From positions 1 through 64,000 of the forward strand of contig CACPPV010000004.1 of assembly GCA_902635895.1 (NCBI GenBank): a stretch of 64,000 bases of DNA. Reading direction: 5' to 3'. Origin of the DNA: an uncultured Bacteroidota bacterium (GTDB lineage: Bacteria; Bacteroidota; Bacteroidia; Flavobacteriales; Flavobacteriaceae). This document shows, piece after piece, positions 9,528-19,533 of this stretch; the first letter of the stretch is position 1, and each line of letters begins with the position of its first letter. The notes beneath the pieces are model-generated. The model had not been told where the DNA came from and did no database searches. It saw only the letters and a program-made list of their open reading frames with translations. Both the position numbers and the translations under genes were made by a program.

Positions 9528-11033
9528 ATGGAAGCTAGTATACAATCAAGTAACAAAACATTTTTAGGACATCCAATAGGTCTTTTTGTCTTATTTTTTA
9601 CTGAACTATGGGAAAGATTTAGTTATTATGGAATGCGTGCAATTCTTGTATTGTATTTGGTTTCCGAAACTTCTGGCGATAATCCTGGTATGGGATGGTC
9701 AGATAGCTCTGCTCTTGCTCTATATGGTTGGTATACTATGTTTGTTTATTTGGCTACAATTCCCGGTGGAATTTTAGCAGATAGGTATTTAGGTCAAAGA
9801 AAGTCTGTAATGCTTGGAGGTTTATTACTGTGTTTTGGTCACGGAATATTAGCTGTTGAAGCATTGTGGGCCTTTTACACAGGATTAGCTTTTATTGTTC
9901 TTGGAGTTGGATGTTTGAAAGGAAATATTTCAACTATGGTGGGAGGTCTTTATGGAAAAGACGATCATAACAAACGTGACATGGGGTTCTACATATTTTA
10001 CATGGGCATTAATATTGGTGCAGCAGTCTCAGCACTTTTGGTTGGATATATTGGAGAAGTATACAATTGGCATTATGGATTTGGTTTAGCTGGTATTGGA
10101 ATGGCAATTGGTCAGATTGGATATTGGAAAGGTCAAAAATATTTAACTCATGTTGGAAACTTAATTAAGCTAGAACCAAAAAAAGAAGATAAATCTGAAA
10201 ATTTGTTTTTACAAATATTTAAAAAAACTAATTCATTGATTGGATTTTCTTTAACAGCCCTAGTAGGGGTTTATGTTGCATATTTAGGAAGTTGGGACTA
10301 TGGGCTATTATTTATTGGAATTGCATTTGCTGTTGGATTTGCAATCGTAGTTTACAATGACGGAAATAAAATTGAAAAGGATAGAATTTTAGTTACTTAC
10401 CTTGCTTTTTTAATTGTAATAGTGTTTTGGGGTGCATTTGAACAGGCAGGTGGTTTAATGAACCTTTATGCCTCTCAAAAAACAGATTTGGCTTTAGGTT
10501 CTTTTATGGTTCCAGCTAGTTGGTTCCAATCTGTTAATGCAATATATATTATCATTTTTGCTACTGTGGTAGGATCTTTTTGGATATGGTGGAAGAAAAA
10601 AGGTTTTGAGTACTCATCAATTTTTAAAATGTCTTTTGGTGTTGTAATTATGGGATTTGGTTTTGCTTTTATGGCGATAGCTGCTAATGAAGTTTCTTAT
10701 GATGCAAGCGGAAACATTACTCAAAAATCTGCAATGTATTGGTTATTATTAGCATATCTCTTTCACACTCTTGGTGAACTTTGTACCTCTCCAGTTGCAT
10801 TATCATTTATTACCAAATTAGCTCCTGCAAGGTGGGGGGCTTTTATGATGGGTGCCTACTTTGCTGCTACTGGTCTAGGAAATAAAGTTGCTGGATTAAT
10901 TGGAGAAAATGCATCTGAGATAGGTGATTTTTGGACATTTTCTGGAATAACCATTTTCTGCACAATTTTTGGTGTTTTAGTTATGTTAATAATTAAACCA
11001 TTAAAAAGATTAGCTCATGGTGCTGAAAAGTAA
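9528..11033 (+). CDS. POT/PTR family peptide MFS transporter
   Basis: GLFVLFFTELWERFSYYGMRAIL signature; GGILADRYLGQRKSVMLGG. Confidence 0.9.
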   Translation: MEASIQSSNKTFLGHPIGLFVLFFTELWERFSYYGMRAILVLYLVSETSGDNPGMGWSDSSALALYGWYTMFVYLATIPGGILADRYLGQRKSVMLGGLLLCFGHGILAVEALWAFYTGLAFIVLGVGCLKGNISTMVGGLYGKDDHNKRDMGFYIFYMGINIGAAVSALLVGYIGEVYNWHYGFGLAGIGMAIGQIGYWKGQKYLTHVGNLIKLEPKKEDKSENLFLQIFKKTNSLIGFSLTALVGVYVAYLGSWDYGLLFIGIAFAVGFAIVVYNDGNKIEKDRILVTYLAFLIVIVFWGAFEQAGGLMNLYASQKTDLALGSFMVPASWFQSVNAIYIIIFATVVGSFWIWWKKKGFEYSSIFKMSFGVVIMGFGFAFMAIAANEVSYDASGNITQKSAMYWLLLAYLFHTLGELCTSPVALSFITKLAPARWGAFMMGAYFAATGLGNKVAGLIGENASEIGDFWTFSGITIFCTIFGVLVMLIIKPLKRLAHGAEK

Positions 11034-11571
11034 AAAAGCTATTTATTTTATTTTCTTTCTATTTCTAGTTCAAGGTTATACTCAAGAGATTAATTGGATT
11101 ACTTTAGAAGAAGTAGAGGAAGCTCAAAAAGTCCAACCTAAAAACGTTATAATTGATGTTTATACAAACTGGTGTGGCCCATGTAAGCTTATGGATAAAA
11201 ACACCTTTAGTAACAAGGAAATTATAGATATTATAAATAATAATTTTTATGCTGTAAAATTTAATGCTGAGGGTAATGAAACAGTAAATTTCTTAGGAAA
11301 AGTATTTACCAATCCTAATTATGACAGTTCAAGGGCTCAAAGAAGAAATTCGTCTCACCAATTAACTCGTTACTTGGGAGTCAATGCATATCCTTCAACA
11401 CTATTTTTTGATTCATCTATGAATTACATCACACCTGTGAGAGGCTATTTGAATCCGAAACAAATTGAAATATATTTATCTCTTTTCAGAGATGAAACTT
11501 ACAAGAAAATCAAATCACAAAAAGATTTTGATGCTTTCATTAAAAATTTTGAAAGCAAAATAAAAACTTAA
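11017..11571 (+). CDS. Thioredoxin-family protein, exported
   Basis: N-terminal signal; DVYTNWCGPCKLMD active site. Confidence 0.85.
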   Translation: MVLKSKKAIYFIFFLFLVQGYTQEINWITLEEVEEAQKVQPKNVIIDVYTNWCGPCKLMDKNTFSNKEIIDIINNNFYAVKFNAEGNETVNFLGKVFTNPNYDSSRAQRRNSSHQLTRYLGVNAYPSTLFFDSSMNYITPVRGYLNPKQIEIYLSLFRDETYKKIKSQKDFDAFIKNFESKIKT

Positions 11572-12318
11572 TTATTTCTTATTGACTTTTTCAATATAAA
11601 GATCCAAGGCTTTAGACATTGATGGTACTTTTGGCGAAGGGGCAGAAATATCAATTCTAAGACCAGCTTTCTCGGCTGCATTTATCGTAGTTTTACCAAA
11701 AACAGCAATTCTGGTATTATTTTGTTTAAAATCAGGAAAATTTTGCATCAAGGACTCGATACCTGAGGGGCTAAAGAAAACTAAAATATCATAATAAACA
11801 TCTTTTAGATGAGATAAGTCACTAATTTCAGTTTTATAAAACGTTCCTTGAGTCCATTTAACTCCTAGTTCATCTAATTTCTTAGGAATTGTAGGAGATA
11901 AAACATTAGCACATGGAATTAAGAAGCTTTCCTCATTGTACTTAGATATTTGTTCGGTTAAATCATTAAAAGTTCTTCCTCCAACATAAATCTTTCTTTT
12001 TCTGTAAACAACATATTTTTGTAAATAAAAGGCAACTGCTTCTGATTGACAGAAGTATTTTAAAGCATTAGGAATAGGAAATCTCATTTCCTCAGCTACT
12101 CTAAAAAAATGATCAACAGCATTTCTGCTTGTTAAAATTATTGCAGAAAATTTAGATAAATCAATCTTTTGTCTTCTAACCTCTCTAGCACTCATTCCTT
12201 CAACATGTATAAATGGAATAAAGTCAATTTTTACTTTTCTTTTTTTCTTTAAGGTAATGTAGGGTGAATTTTCTATTGTTGGAGCAGGCTGTGAAACTAA
12301 AATAGATTTAACTTTCAT
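11572..12318 (-). CDS. hemD: Uroporphyrinogen-III synthase
   Basis: ILTSRNAVDHFF, VFFSPSGIESL, FGKTTINAAEKAG. Confidence 0.8.
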   Translation of the reverse strand: MKVKSILVSQPAPTIENSPYITLKKKRKVKIDFIPFIHVEGMSAREVRRQKIDLSKFSAIILTSRNAVDHFFRVAEEMRFPIPNALKYFCQSEAVAFYLQKYVVYRKRKIYVGGRTFNDLTEQISKYNEESFLIPCANVLSPTIPKKLDELGVKWTQGTFYKTEISDLSHLKDVYYDILVFFSPSGIESLMQNFPDFKQNNTRIAVFGKTTINAAEKAGLRIDISAPSPKVPSMSKALDLYIEKVNKK

Positions 12319-12325
12319 AGAGCAT

Positions 12326-12976
12326 TTATTTTATTAAAGTAATAATTCCCACTATAGGGATTATTTCGAACGTGCAAAGATATAAAATAAAATAAACAAG
12401 GCTTTTAGGTGTTCTTATTATGTCTTTTGAGGAAATAAATTTGTAGAAAAAAATGTGATATATAAAAACTAAAAACAATGACAAATTAAGTGCAATATCT
12501 TTATTAATATCTCCAAAAATCAATATAAATAAAAAAATATATAAATGAATTGAAAACAAGTTTTTTATTCCAATTCTGTATTTATTAATTCTGATGAGTT
12601 CAGTTTTGTAATTAAAAATAAAAGAGAACAGTTTTTCCACAACAAATTTTGATGTAATTAATACAAAAAATAGTATGTTCCAATACAAAAAATTTTCAAA
12701 GTCATTTTCGTTAAAAGAATTGCTTTTATCAAAGACATATGAAACTAATAAAGATGAAAGTAAAATTCTTAAAATAAAGAAAGTGCTATTATTATAAGGA
12801 TTTAATCTTTCGCCAGAGACAAAGTAAAAATATCTATGAATATTCCAAAAAGTGATAAAATATTTAAACCTATTTCTAAGATTAAGTCTTGAAATTAAAA
12901 TTAGTATTGAACATAAAATAAATACAATTTTAATCCAGTTTTCAATTGGATTAATCATATAATTTAATTCGTTCAT
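12326..12976 (-). CDS. DUF4271-like membrane protein
   Basis: Multiple TM segments; position next to hemD as usual in Flavobacteriia (from memory). Confidence 0.6.
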   Translation of the reverse strand: MNELNYMINPIENWIKIVFILCSILILISRLNLRNRFKYFITFWNIHRYFYFVSGERLNPYNNSTFFILRILLSSLLVSYVFDKSNSFNENDFENFLYWNILFFVLITSKFVVEKLFSFIFNYKTELIRINKYRIGIKNLFSIHLYIFLFILIFGDINKDIALNLSLFLVFIYHIFFYKFISSKDIIRTPKSLVYFILYLCTFEIIPIVGIITLIK

Positions 12977-13045
12977 TTTTCAAAATTACTAATATTTTGA
13001 GGGTTGATACGATTATTACTTAAATCTTTACTTTTGTGTTTTAAT

Positions 13046-13762
13046 ATGCATAATTCAATAGTCGTTATACCGACATACAATGAGGCTGATAATATTGCAA
13101 GACTTATCAATTCTATAATTTCTTTACCAATAGATTTTGATGTTTTGGTAGTAGATGATAATTCACCAGACGGAACATCAAAGCTTGTACATGATTTATC
13201 ATTAATGAATAAAAAAAGAATTAATGTAATAGATAGACCTAAAAAAGAAGGATTGGGTAAAGCATACAAAGAAGGATTTGTGTGGGCTTTGAAAAATAAC
13301 TATAATTTAATCTTTGAAATGGATGCAGATTTTTCTCATAATCCTAAAGATTTAGTTAGAATTCACGAAAAATTAAATGATTTTGATCTAGTTGTTGGGT
13401 CAAGGTATGTTGAAGGCATCAATGTTATCAATTGGCCACTTAGCAGAATTATTTTATCTTATTTTGCGTCAATTTATTCACGACTTATAACTGGCATGCC
13501 AATTAAAGATGCAACATCTGGATTTGTTGGATATAGAAGAAAAGTTTTGGAGAGTATAAATCTTGAATCATTAGTTTTTAATGGTTATGCTTTTCAAATT
13601 GAACTAAAATTCAAGTCCCATATAAAAAAATTTAGGTTAGCAGAAATACCAATAATTTTTAAAGATAGAGTTTATGGAGATTCTAAAATGAATGGAAGTA
13701 TTATTTTTGAAGCTGTTTTTGGATTAATATCAATGAAAATTAAAAGCTTATTAAAAGATTAA
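13046..13762 (+). CDS. Polyprenol monophosphomannose synthase-like GT2 glycosyltransferase
   Basis: VVIPTYNEADNIARLI, VVDDNSPDGT, MDADFSHNP; ATG at 13046 fits the family N-terminus better than 13004. Confidence 0.88.
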   Translation: MHNSIVVIPTYNEADNIARLINSIISLPIDFDVLVVDDNSPDGTSKLVHDLSLMNKKRINVIDRPKKEGLGKAYKEGFVWALKNNYNLIFEMDADFSHNPKDLVRIHEKLNDFDLVVGSRYVEGINVINWPLSRIILSYFASIYSRLITGMPIKDATSGFVGYRRKVLESINLESLVFNGYAFQIELKFKSHIKKFRLAEIPIIFKDRVYGDSKMNGSIIFEAVFGLISMKIKSLLKD

Positions 13763-13766
13763 AACA

Positions 13767-15107
13767 ATGAAAAATAAAATTTTAATCCAAAATGCTACAA
13801 TAATCAGCGAAGAAAGAAAATTTATTTCCGATTTACTTATTGAAAATGAAAGAATTTCTAAGATCAAACCCAATATTCAAGATTCTGACATAGATTTAAT
13901 TATTGATGCAACTAATAAAATTCTGTTACCTGGTTTAATAGATGACCAAGTTCATTTTAGAGAACCTGGTTTAACTCATAAAGGAACTATTAATTCTGAA
14001 TCTAAAGCGGCTGTAGCTGGAGGTATAACTTCCTTTATTGAAATGCCGAATACTTTTCCTCAAACAACTACTGTAGACGAATTAACTAATAAGTTTAAAA
14101 TTGCAGAAAATAGTTCTTATGCAAATTATTCATTTATGTTTGGAGCCACCAATTCAAACTTAGAGGAAATAAAAAAAGTGAATAAAAATGATGTCGCAGC
14201 TTTAAAGATTTTTTTAGGGTCATCAACTGGAAATATGCTTGTGGATAATATTGAAGTATTAAAAGAAATTTTCTTAACTACTGATTTAATTATAGTTGTT
14301 CATAGTGAGGATGAAGAAATCATTAACGCTAATCTAGAAACATACAAATCTAAATTTGGTTCTCAAATACCTTTTGAGTTTCATTCAAAAATCAGATCTG
14401 AAGAAGCTTGTTTAAAGTCTACTAGAAAAATAATTAACCTTGCAAAGGAAACTAATGCCAGGTTACATGTTTTTCATTTGTCTACCAAAAGCGAATCTTT
14501 TCTTTTTCAAAATAATATTCCTTTAAAAGATAAAAGAATTACATCAGAAGTATGTGTTCATCATTTATGGTTTTCTGATGAAGATTATAAAGAAAAACAA
14601 TCTTTTATTAAGTGGAACCCCTCAATTAAAACCTCCAAAGACAGGGAGGGTTTATGGGAAGCACTATTATCTGACAAAATTGATGTTATTGCTACAGATC
14701 ATGCTCCTCACACTATTGAGGAAAAATTAAAAAATTATTTAGATTGTCCATCTGGTGGGCCATTAGTACAACATTCCTTAGTTTCAATGTTAGAGCACTA
14801 CAATAACAATAAAATATCACTAGAAAAAATAGTTAGAAAGATGTGCCATAATCCTGCTATTCTTTTTGAAATTAAAGATAGAGGATTCATCCGAGAGGGC
14901 TATTTTGCAGATTTAGTAATGGTTGATTTGAACAAATCCTGGGAAGTTAAAAAAGAAAATATTTTATATAAGTGCAATTGGTCTCCTTTTGAAGGACAAA
15001 CATTTAAATCAAAAGTATTGCAAACTTTTGTTAATGGGAGATTAGTTTATAATGATGGAGAATTTAATTCTCAGCTTTTTGGAAAAAAATTAACTTTTAA
15101 CAGATGA
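13767..15107 (+). CDS. pyrC: Dihydroorotase
   Basis: LLPGLIDDQVHFREPGLTHKGTI, ATDHAPHT motifs. Confidence 0.88.
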   Translation: MKNKILIQNATIISEERKFISDLLIENERISKIKPNIQDSDIDLIIDATNKILLPGLIDDQVHFREPGLTHKGTINSESKAAVAGGITSFIEMPNTFPQTTTVDELTNKFKIAENSSYANYSFMFGATNSNLEEIKKVNKNDVAALKIFLGSSTGNMLVDNIEVLKEIFLTTDLIIVVHSEDEEIINANLETYKSKFGSQIPFEFHSKIRSEEACLKSTRKIINLAKETNARLHVFHLSTKSESFLFQNNIPLKDKRITSEVCVHHLWFSDEDYKEKQSFIKWNPSIKTSKDREGLWEALLSDKIDVIATDHAPHTIEEKLKNYLDCPSGGPLVQHSLVSMLEHYNNNKISLEKIVRKMCHNPAILFEIKDRGFIREGYFADLVMVDLNKSWEVKKENILYKCNWSPFEGQTFKSKVLQTFVNGRLVYNDGEFNSQLFGKKLTFNR

Positions 15108-15475
15108 GAAAAATTTTTTTAATTTTTTTGATGTTTATTTCTTGTTCGGAGAATAAGCCAGATAATTTAATGTCTGAAAAACAAATGGTTGATTTTTTAT
15201 TTGATATAAATATTATTAATTCTAGTAGAGCATACAGAAATAATTCTGATTTAAACTATTATAATATTAAAGACACTTTTTTGTATAGAATCCATGACAT
15301 AGACAGTATGCAATTTGTAAAAAGTAATGATTACTATTCAAAAAATCCAAAACAGTACCTAAAAATTTATAATGAACTTCAAAAAAAACTAATAAAAATT
15401 AGAGATTCAATTGATTTAGATTTGCATAATCATACTAAAAAAATAAAAGATTCTTTAATAAGATCAGTTAATTAA
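15104..15475 (+). CDS. DUF4296-like lipoprotein
   Basis: FISCSENKP lipobox; MVDFLFDINI; follows pyrC by 4-bp overlap. Confidence 0.55.
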   Translation: MRKIFLIFLMFISCSENKPDNLMSEKQMVDFLFDINIINSSRAYRNNSDLNYYNIKDTFLYRIHDIDSMQFVKSNDYYSKNPKQYLKIYNELQKKLIKIRDSIDLDLHNHTKKIKDSLIRSVN

Positions 15476-16463
15476 GATCAAAGTTTTTACAAGTTTCTTT
15501 AATTGAATTTTCTACTTTGGAAAAGTTGAAGTTTAAAGCTTTTATAATTTTTTGATTAGAGTATTCATTAATTGAATTTCCAGATTTAATGATTGCGCTA
15601 CTCAGTCTTCTTCTTTTATTTAATAATTTACTTCTAACAAGATCTATAAATAGTCCCAAATACATTACTGATTTTGAAGCTTGTTTTTTTGGTGGTTTAA
15701 GATTAAAATTTTTACAAATGGAATAAATAAAATCTTTTTGTTTCCAGTTTTCAGCGACAAGAATAAATCTTTCAGAAAAGATATTTTTTTTCATTAGATC
15801 AATCATAATTTGAACAACATCTTTAACACAAATAAATCCAGTTTTTCCAATAGGGTAATAGCTCATTCCTCTACTTACCTGCGTTATAAAAGCTCCACTT
15901 CCTCGTTTCCAAAATCCACTTCCTATAATGACCCCTGGGTTTACGATGACGGCATTTAACCCTTCAGCAATTCCTCTCCAAACCTCCATTTCAGCAAAAT
16001 GTTTAGTTTCTGAATACGGGTTGTTATTTTCTTTCCACTCACATTCTTCATCAATAAGAGAGTTGTTTCTTTCCCCAACTGCAGCAATAGTGCTTACATA
16101 ACAAAATTTATTAATTTTTCTTTCAATAGAACAATTAACTAAATTGGCAGTCCCTTCTATATTAATTTTTTTCATCATTTCTAAATCTTTTCTATTAAAA
16201 GAAATAAACGCTGCACAGTGATAGACTTCAGTAATATTTTTTAGGGCATGGTTTAAACTCGAAAGATCGTTTATATCACCTTCAATCCAATTAATTTTAT
16301 TGAAAAGAAATTTGTGTTCTTGAGAATAAAATGAAAACACTTTTTTTACAACTTCAATGTTACTATTTTTTCTGTGTAAAGCATTTACTTTCTTATTCTC
16401 TAAAACAAGTTGGTAAAGCAAATGACAGCCAACCAATCCTGTCCCACCAGTAACTAATATCAT
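15468..16463 (-). CDS. NAD-dependent epimerase/dehydratase (extended SDR)
   Basis: MILVTGGTGLVGCHLL and Y-S-E-T-K catalytic motif. Confidence 0.85.
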   Translation of the reverse strand: MILVTGGTGLVGCHLLYQLVLENKKVNALHRKNSNIEVVKKVFSFYSQEHKFLFNKINWIEGDINDLSSLNHALKNITEVYHCAAFISFNRKDLEMMKKINIEGTANLVNCSIERKINKFCYVSTIAAVGERNNSLIDEECEWKENNNPYSETKHFAEMEVWRGIAEGLNAVIVNPGVIIGSGFWKRGSGAFITQVSRGMSYYPIGKTGFICVKDVVQIMIDLMKKNIFSERFILVAENWKQKDFIYSICKNFNLKPPKKQASKSVMYLGLFIDLVRSKLLNKRRRLSSAIIKSGNSINEYSNQKIIKALNFNFSKVENSIKETCKNFDLN

Positions 16464-16514
16464 ATAGCTAAAGTACTATTTTTTGGTTTACTTTTTTCTT
16501 AGAGTCAAGAGATA

Positions 16515-16522
16515 TATATTTG
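16515..16522 (+). promoter_or_regulatory. Candidate -7 element TATATTTG of tyrS promoter
   Basis: Matches Bacteroidota TAnnTTTG 15 nt upstream of GTG 16537. Confidence 0.45.
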
Positions 16523-16536
16523 CTAAAACTAAAGTC

Positions 16537-17826
16537 GTGTCAAAATTTTTAAATGAATTAAAGTGGAGAGGAATGTTGCATGATTTCATTCCCGGATGTG
16601 AAGAGCAATTAGAAAAACAATCATGTACAGGTTACATTGGTTTTGATCCCACTGCTGATTCATTACATATTGGGAGTTTGGTGCAAATTTTAATATTGAT
16701 GCACTTTCAAAAATATGGACATAAGCCAATAATTTTAATTGGAGGTGCGACCGGAATGATTGGTGATCCCTCCGGAAAATCAAATGAAAGAAATTTACTG
16801 AGTAAAGAACAACTTGAAAAAAATATAGATGGAATTTATAAACAACTATCTAGGTTTTTAAATTTTGATTCCAAAAAGCAGAATGCTGCAATAATTTGCA
16901 ATAACAACGATTGGTTCAAAGATGTAAATTTGATTGATTTTATAAGAGATGTTGGAAAACATATAACCGTAAATTATATGGTTGCTAAAGAGTCTGTAAA
17001 AAAAAGATTAAGTAATGAGTCTAAAGTTGGAATGTCTTTTACAGAATTCACTTATCAACTAATACAAGCCTTTGATTTTTATCATTTATTTTCTAATAAA
17101 AATTGTTTATTACAAATGGGAGGAAGTGATCAATGGGGCAACATAACTAGTGGAGTCGAACTTATCAGAAAAAAAACTGGACAAAAAGCGTTTGCCATTA
17201 CATGCCCATTAATAACAAAATCTGATGGAACAAAATTTGGAAAAACTGAAGATGGAAACGTTTGGCTAGACAGAGAAAAAACTTCTCCTTACAAATTTTA
17301 TCAATACTGGTTAAATATTTCAGATGAAGATGCAAAAAAATATATCAAGATTTTCACCCTCTATTCTGAGAGTGAAATAACTGAATATATTAAATTACAC
17401 AATGAGGCTCCTCACAAAAGAGTATTACAAAACATAATTGCAGAATTTTTAACCAACCTAGTTCATTCGAAAGAGGATTTGGATAAATCTAAAATAGCTT
17501 CGAACATTTTGTTTGGAAAATCAACGTCAGAAGATTTAGAACAACTTGATGAAAAAACTTTTCTGGATATTTTTGATGGTGTTCCAAACGTAACAATAAG
17601 CAAGGATAAATTAAATAAATTTTCTCAGATTCAAGACTTTCTTCATGAAGCTGGTTTTTTGTCTTCCAAATCAGAAATTATAAGGTCAATTAAACAAAAT
17701 GCAATATCAATTAATAAACAAAAAATAGATTTATCTTACAATTTTGATTCTAATAATCTTATTTGTGGTAAGTATATTTTAGCACAAAGAGGGAAAAAAT
17801 ATTATTATTTAATCACTATTGATTAA
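16537..17826 (+). CDS. tyrS: Tyrosyl-tRNA synthetase (GTG start preferred over 16483)
   Basis: ELKWRGMLHDFIPG, GFDPTADSLHIGSL (HIGH), KFGKT motifs. Confidence 0.9.
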   Translation: MSKFLNELKWRGMLHDFIPGCEEQLEKQSCTGYIGFDPTADSLHIGSLVQILILMHFQKYGHKPIILIGGATGMIGDPSGKSNERNLLSKEQLEKNIDGIYKQLSRFLNFDSKKQNAAIICNNNDWFKDVNLIDFIRDVGKHITVNYMVAKESVKKRLSNESKVGMSFTEFTYQLIQAFDFYHLFSNKNCLLQMGGSDQWGNITSGVELIRKKTGQKAFAITCPLITKSDGTKFGKTEDGNVWLDREKTSPYKFYQYWLNISDEDAKKYIKIFTLYSESEITEYIKLHNEAPHKRVLQNIIAEFLTNLVHSKEDLDKSKIASNILFGKSTSEDLEQLDEKTFLDIFDGVPNVTISKDKLNKFSQIQDFLHEAGFLSSKSEIIRSIKQNAISINKQKIDLSYNFDSNNLICGKYILAQRGKKYYYLITID

Positions 17827-18763
17827 ACATTAAATTACAACCTCTAATTTCCGACTCATCCATTCTTCCAAGGACTTTAAAATCTCCGTTTGAATACACT
17901 TCACCAACATCTTCTGATGCAACAAAAGAACAGGAATTTTTATTTGATAAATCAATAAAATTTAAAGCACCTTTTCCTGTTTTTTTTAAACTCAAAGGAT
18001 TATTAATATCTCTAACAAAAACTTTTAATGATGCATTCGATTTAAAAATTCCATTTTCTTTTGAATAAGCTTGTGAAAGAAGTTCAGTCATTCCGTATTC
18101 AGAATGTATATTTACAGTTTGAAATCCCTTTTTTAAAAGCATGTGAAGTTCATTTCTTGTAATTTCTTTTCTTTTACCTTTCATTCCTCCTGTCTCAATT
18201 ACTACCAAGTTTTTTGACTTAATTTTAAATTTTTCAATAAAATCTAATAAAGCATAACTAACACCAAATAAAATAACTTTTGTGTCTTTTTGTTTGTTCA
18301 ACAACCTGTAGAGTTCACCATAATTATTTAAAAAGAATCCACTTTCTTTAAAATTAGATTCATTGATTAAATGATTTACCATAAATACCAAAGAAGATTC
18401 ACCTTGTTCAAGGTATGATGGTAACAAACCCAAAATAATGCTATCACTAATCTTTCCATAATTACTTTCAAAAATTTTTGTAAATGTATTTATGTATAAG
18501 TTTATATCACTAATGTAGTGTTTACTTCTGACTCCTTGTGTTCCGCTACTTTTGAAAATGTGAGAATAATTGTCACTACAAATAACTTTATGGCTTTTGA
18601 AAAACTTTATTGGTAAAAAGGGGATATCATAAATATTTGAAACCTTTTTCTTGAGTATTAAGTCGCAATATGATTTGTAAACTATATTGTTTCGATATTG
18701 AAATTCAAAAGTTTTTATTGCTTTTGTTTCAAAATTTGATTGTGATTCACAGTTCAAAATCAT
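17816..18763 (-). CDS. LuxE-type acyl-protein synthetase-like protein
   Basis: IPFLPIKFFKSHKV, FKSSGTQGVRSKHYI, HSEYGMTELLSQAY adenylate-forming-type motifs. Confidence 0.75.
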   Translation of the reverse strand: MILNCESQSNFETKAIKTFEFQYRNNIVYKSYCDLILKKKVSNIYDIPFLPIKFFKSHKVICSDNYSHIFKSSGTQGVRSKHYISDINLYINTFTKIFESNYGKISDSIILGLLPSYLEQGESSLVFMVNHLINESNFKESGFFLNNYGELYRLLNKQKDTKVILFGVSYALLDFIEKFKIKSKNLVVIETGGMKGKRKEITRNELHMLLKKGFQTVNIHSEYGMTELLSQAYSKENGIFKSNASLKVFVRDINNPLSLKKTGKGALNFIDLSNKNSCSFVASEDVGEVYSNGDFKVLGRMDESEIRGCNLMFNQ

Positions 18764-18848
18764 AGTTTAGATGAAAGTAATTTTAAGTAATTGTTAACAA
18801 ATGCAAGTTAAAACCTTAAATATTTATTTTTGATAAAAATTAAAATAA

Positions 18849-19532
18849 ATGATAAAAAAATCTAAAATTTTAGTAGTTGACGATGACCCTGATATTGTAG
18901 AGATTTTAAGATACAACTTGTCATTAGAGGGACACGATGTAAAAACAGCTTCCGATGGAAAGGAATGTTTAAAAAAAGTAAAGAATTTTATACCGCATGT
19001 TATCTTGCTTGATGTTATGATGCCCGTTATGGATGGAATTCAAACATGTTCATTATTGAAATTAATTCCAACTTTAGTCAATACAAGAATAATTTTTTTA
19101 AGTGCAAGAAATGAAGATTTTACTCAAATTTCTGCTTTTGATGCTGGTGCAGACGATTATATATCTAAACCAGTTAAGCCAAAAATTTTAATGAAAAAAA
19201 TTGCTTCAATTGTTAAAAGGTTAAACAAACAAACCAATTTAAAGGAGGAATTAGATCTTGACGAAATCAAAATTAACAGAAAAGAATATACAGTTTATAA
19301 AAATGATAATTCTATCATTTTACCAAGAAAAGAGTTTGAATTGTTTTACTTACTAGCATCGGAACCTGGAAAAGTTTTCACAAGAGATGAAATTATGAGT
19401 AAGGTTTGGGGAATAGATGTGATAGTAGGAGATAGAACTATTGATGTTCATATTAGAAAATTAAGAGAAAAAGTTGGAGATTTGTATTTTAAAACCGTTA
19501 AAGGAGTAGGTTACAAGTTTAGTCAAAAATAA
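18849..19532 (+). CDS. OmpR/PhoB-family response regulator
   Basis: VVDDDPDIVEIL, LLDVMMPVMDG receiver; C-terminal GDRTIDVHIRKLREKVG winged helix. Confidence 0.93.
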   Translation: MIKKSKILVVDDDPDIVEILRYNLSLEGHDVKTASDGKECLKKVKNFIPHVILLDVMMPVMDGIQTCSLLKLIPTLVNTRIIFLSARNEDFTQISAFDAGADDYISKPVKPKILMKKIASIVKRLNKQTNLKEELDLDEIKINRKEYTVYKNDNSIILPRKEFELFYLLASEPGKVFTRDEIMSKVWGIDVIVGDRTIDVHIRKLREKVGDLYFKTVKGVGYKFSQK

Positions 19533-19533
19533 A

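Noticed and set aside
12973-13269. 98-aa minus-strand ORF overlapping the DUF4271 and glycosyltransferase genes
   Set aside because: Mostly antisense to the strongly supported GT2 gene.
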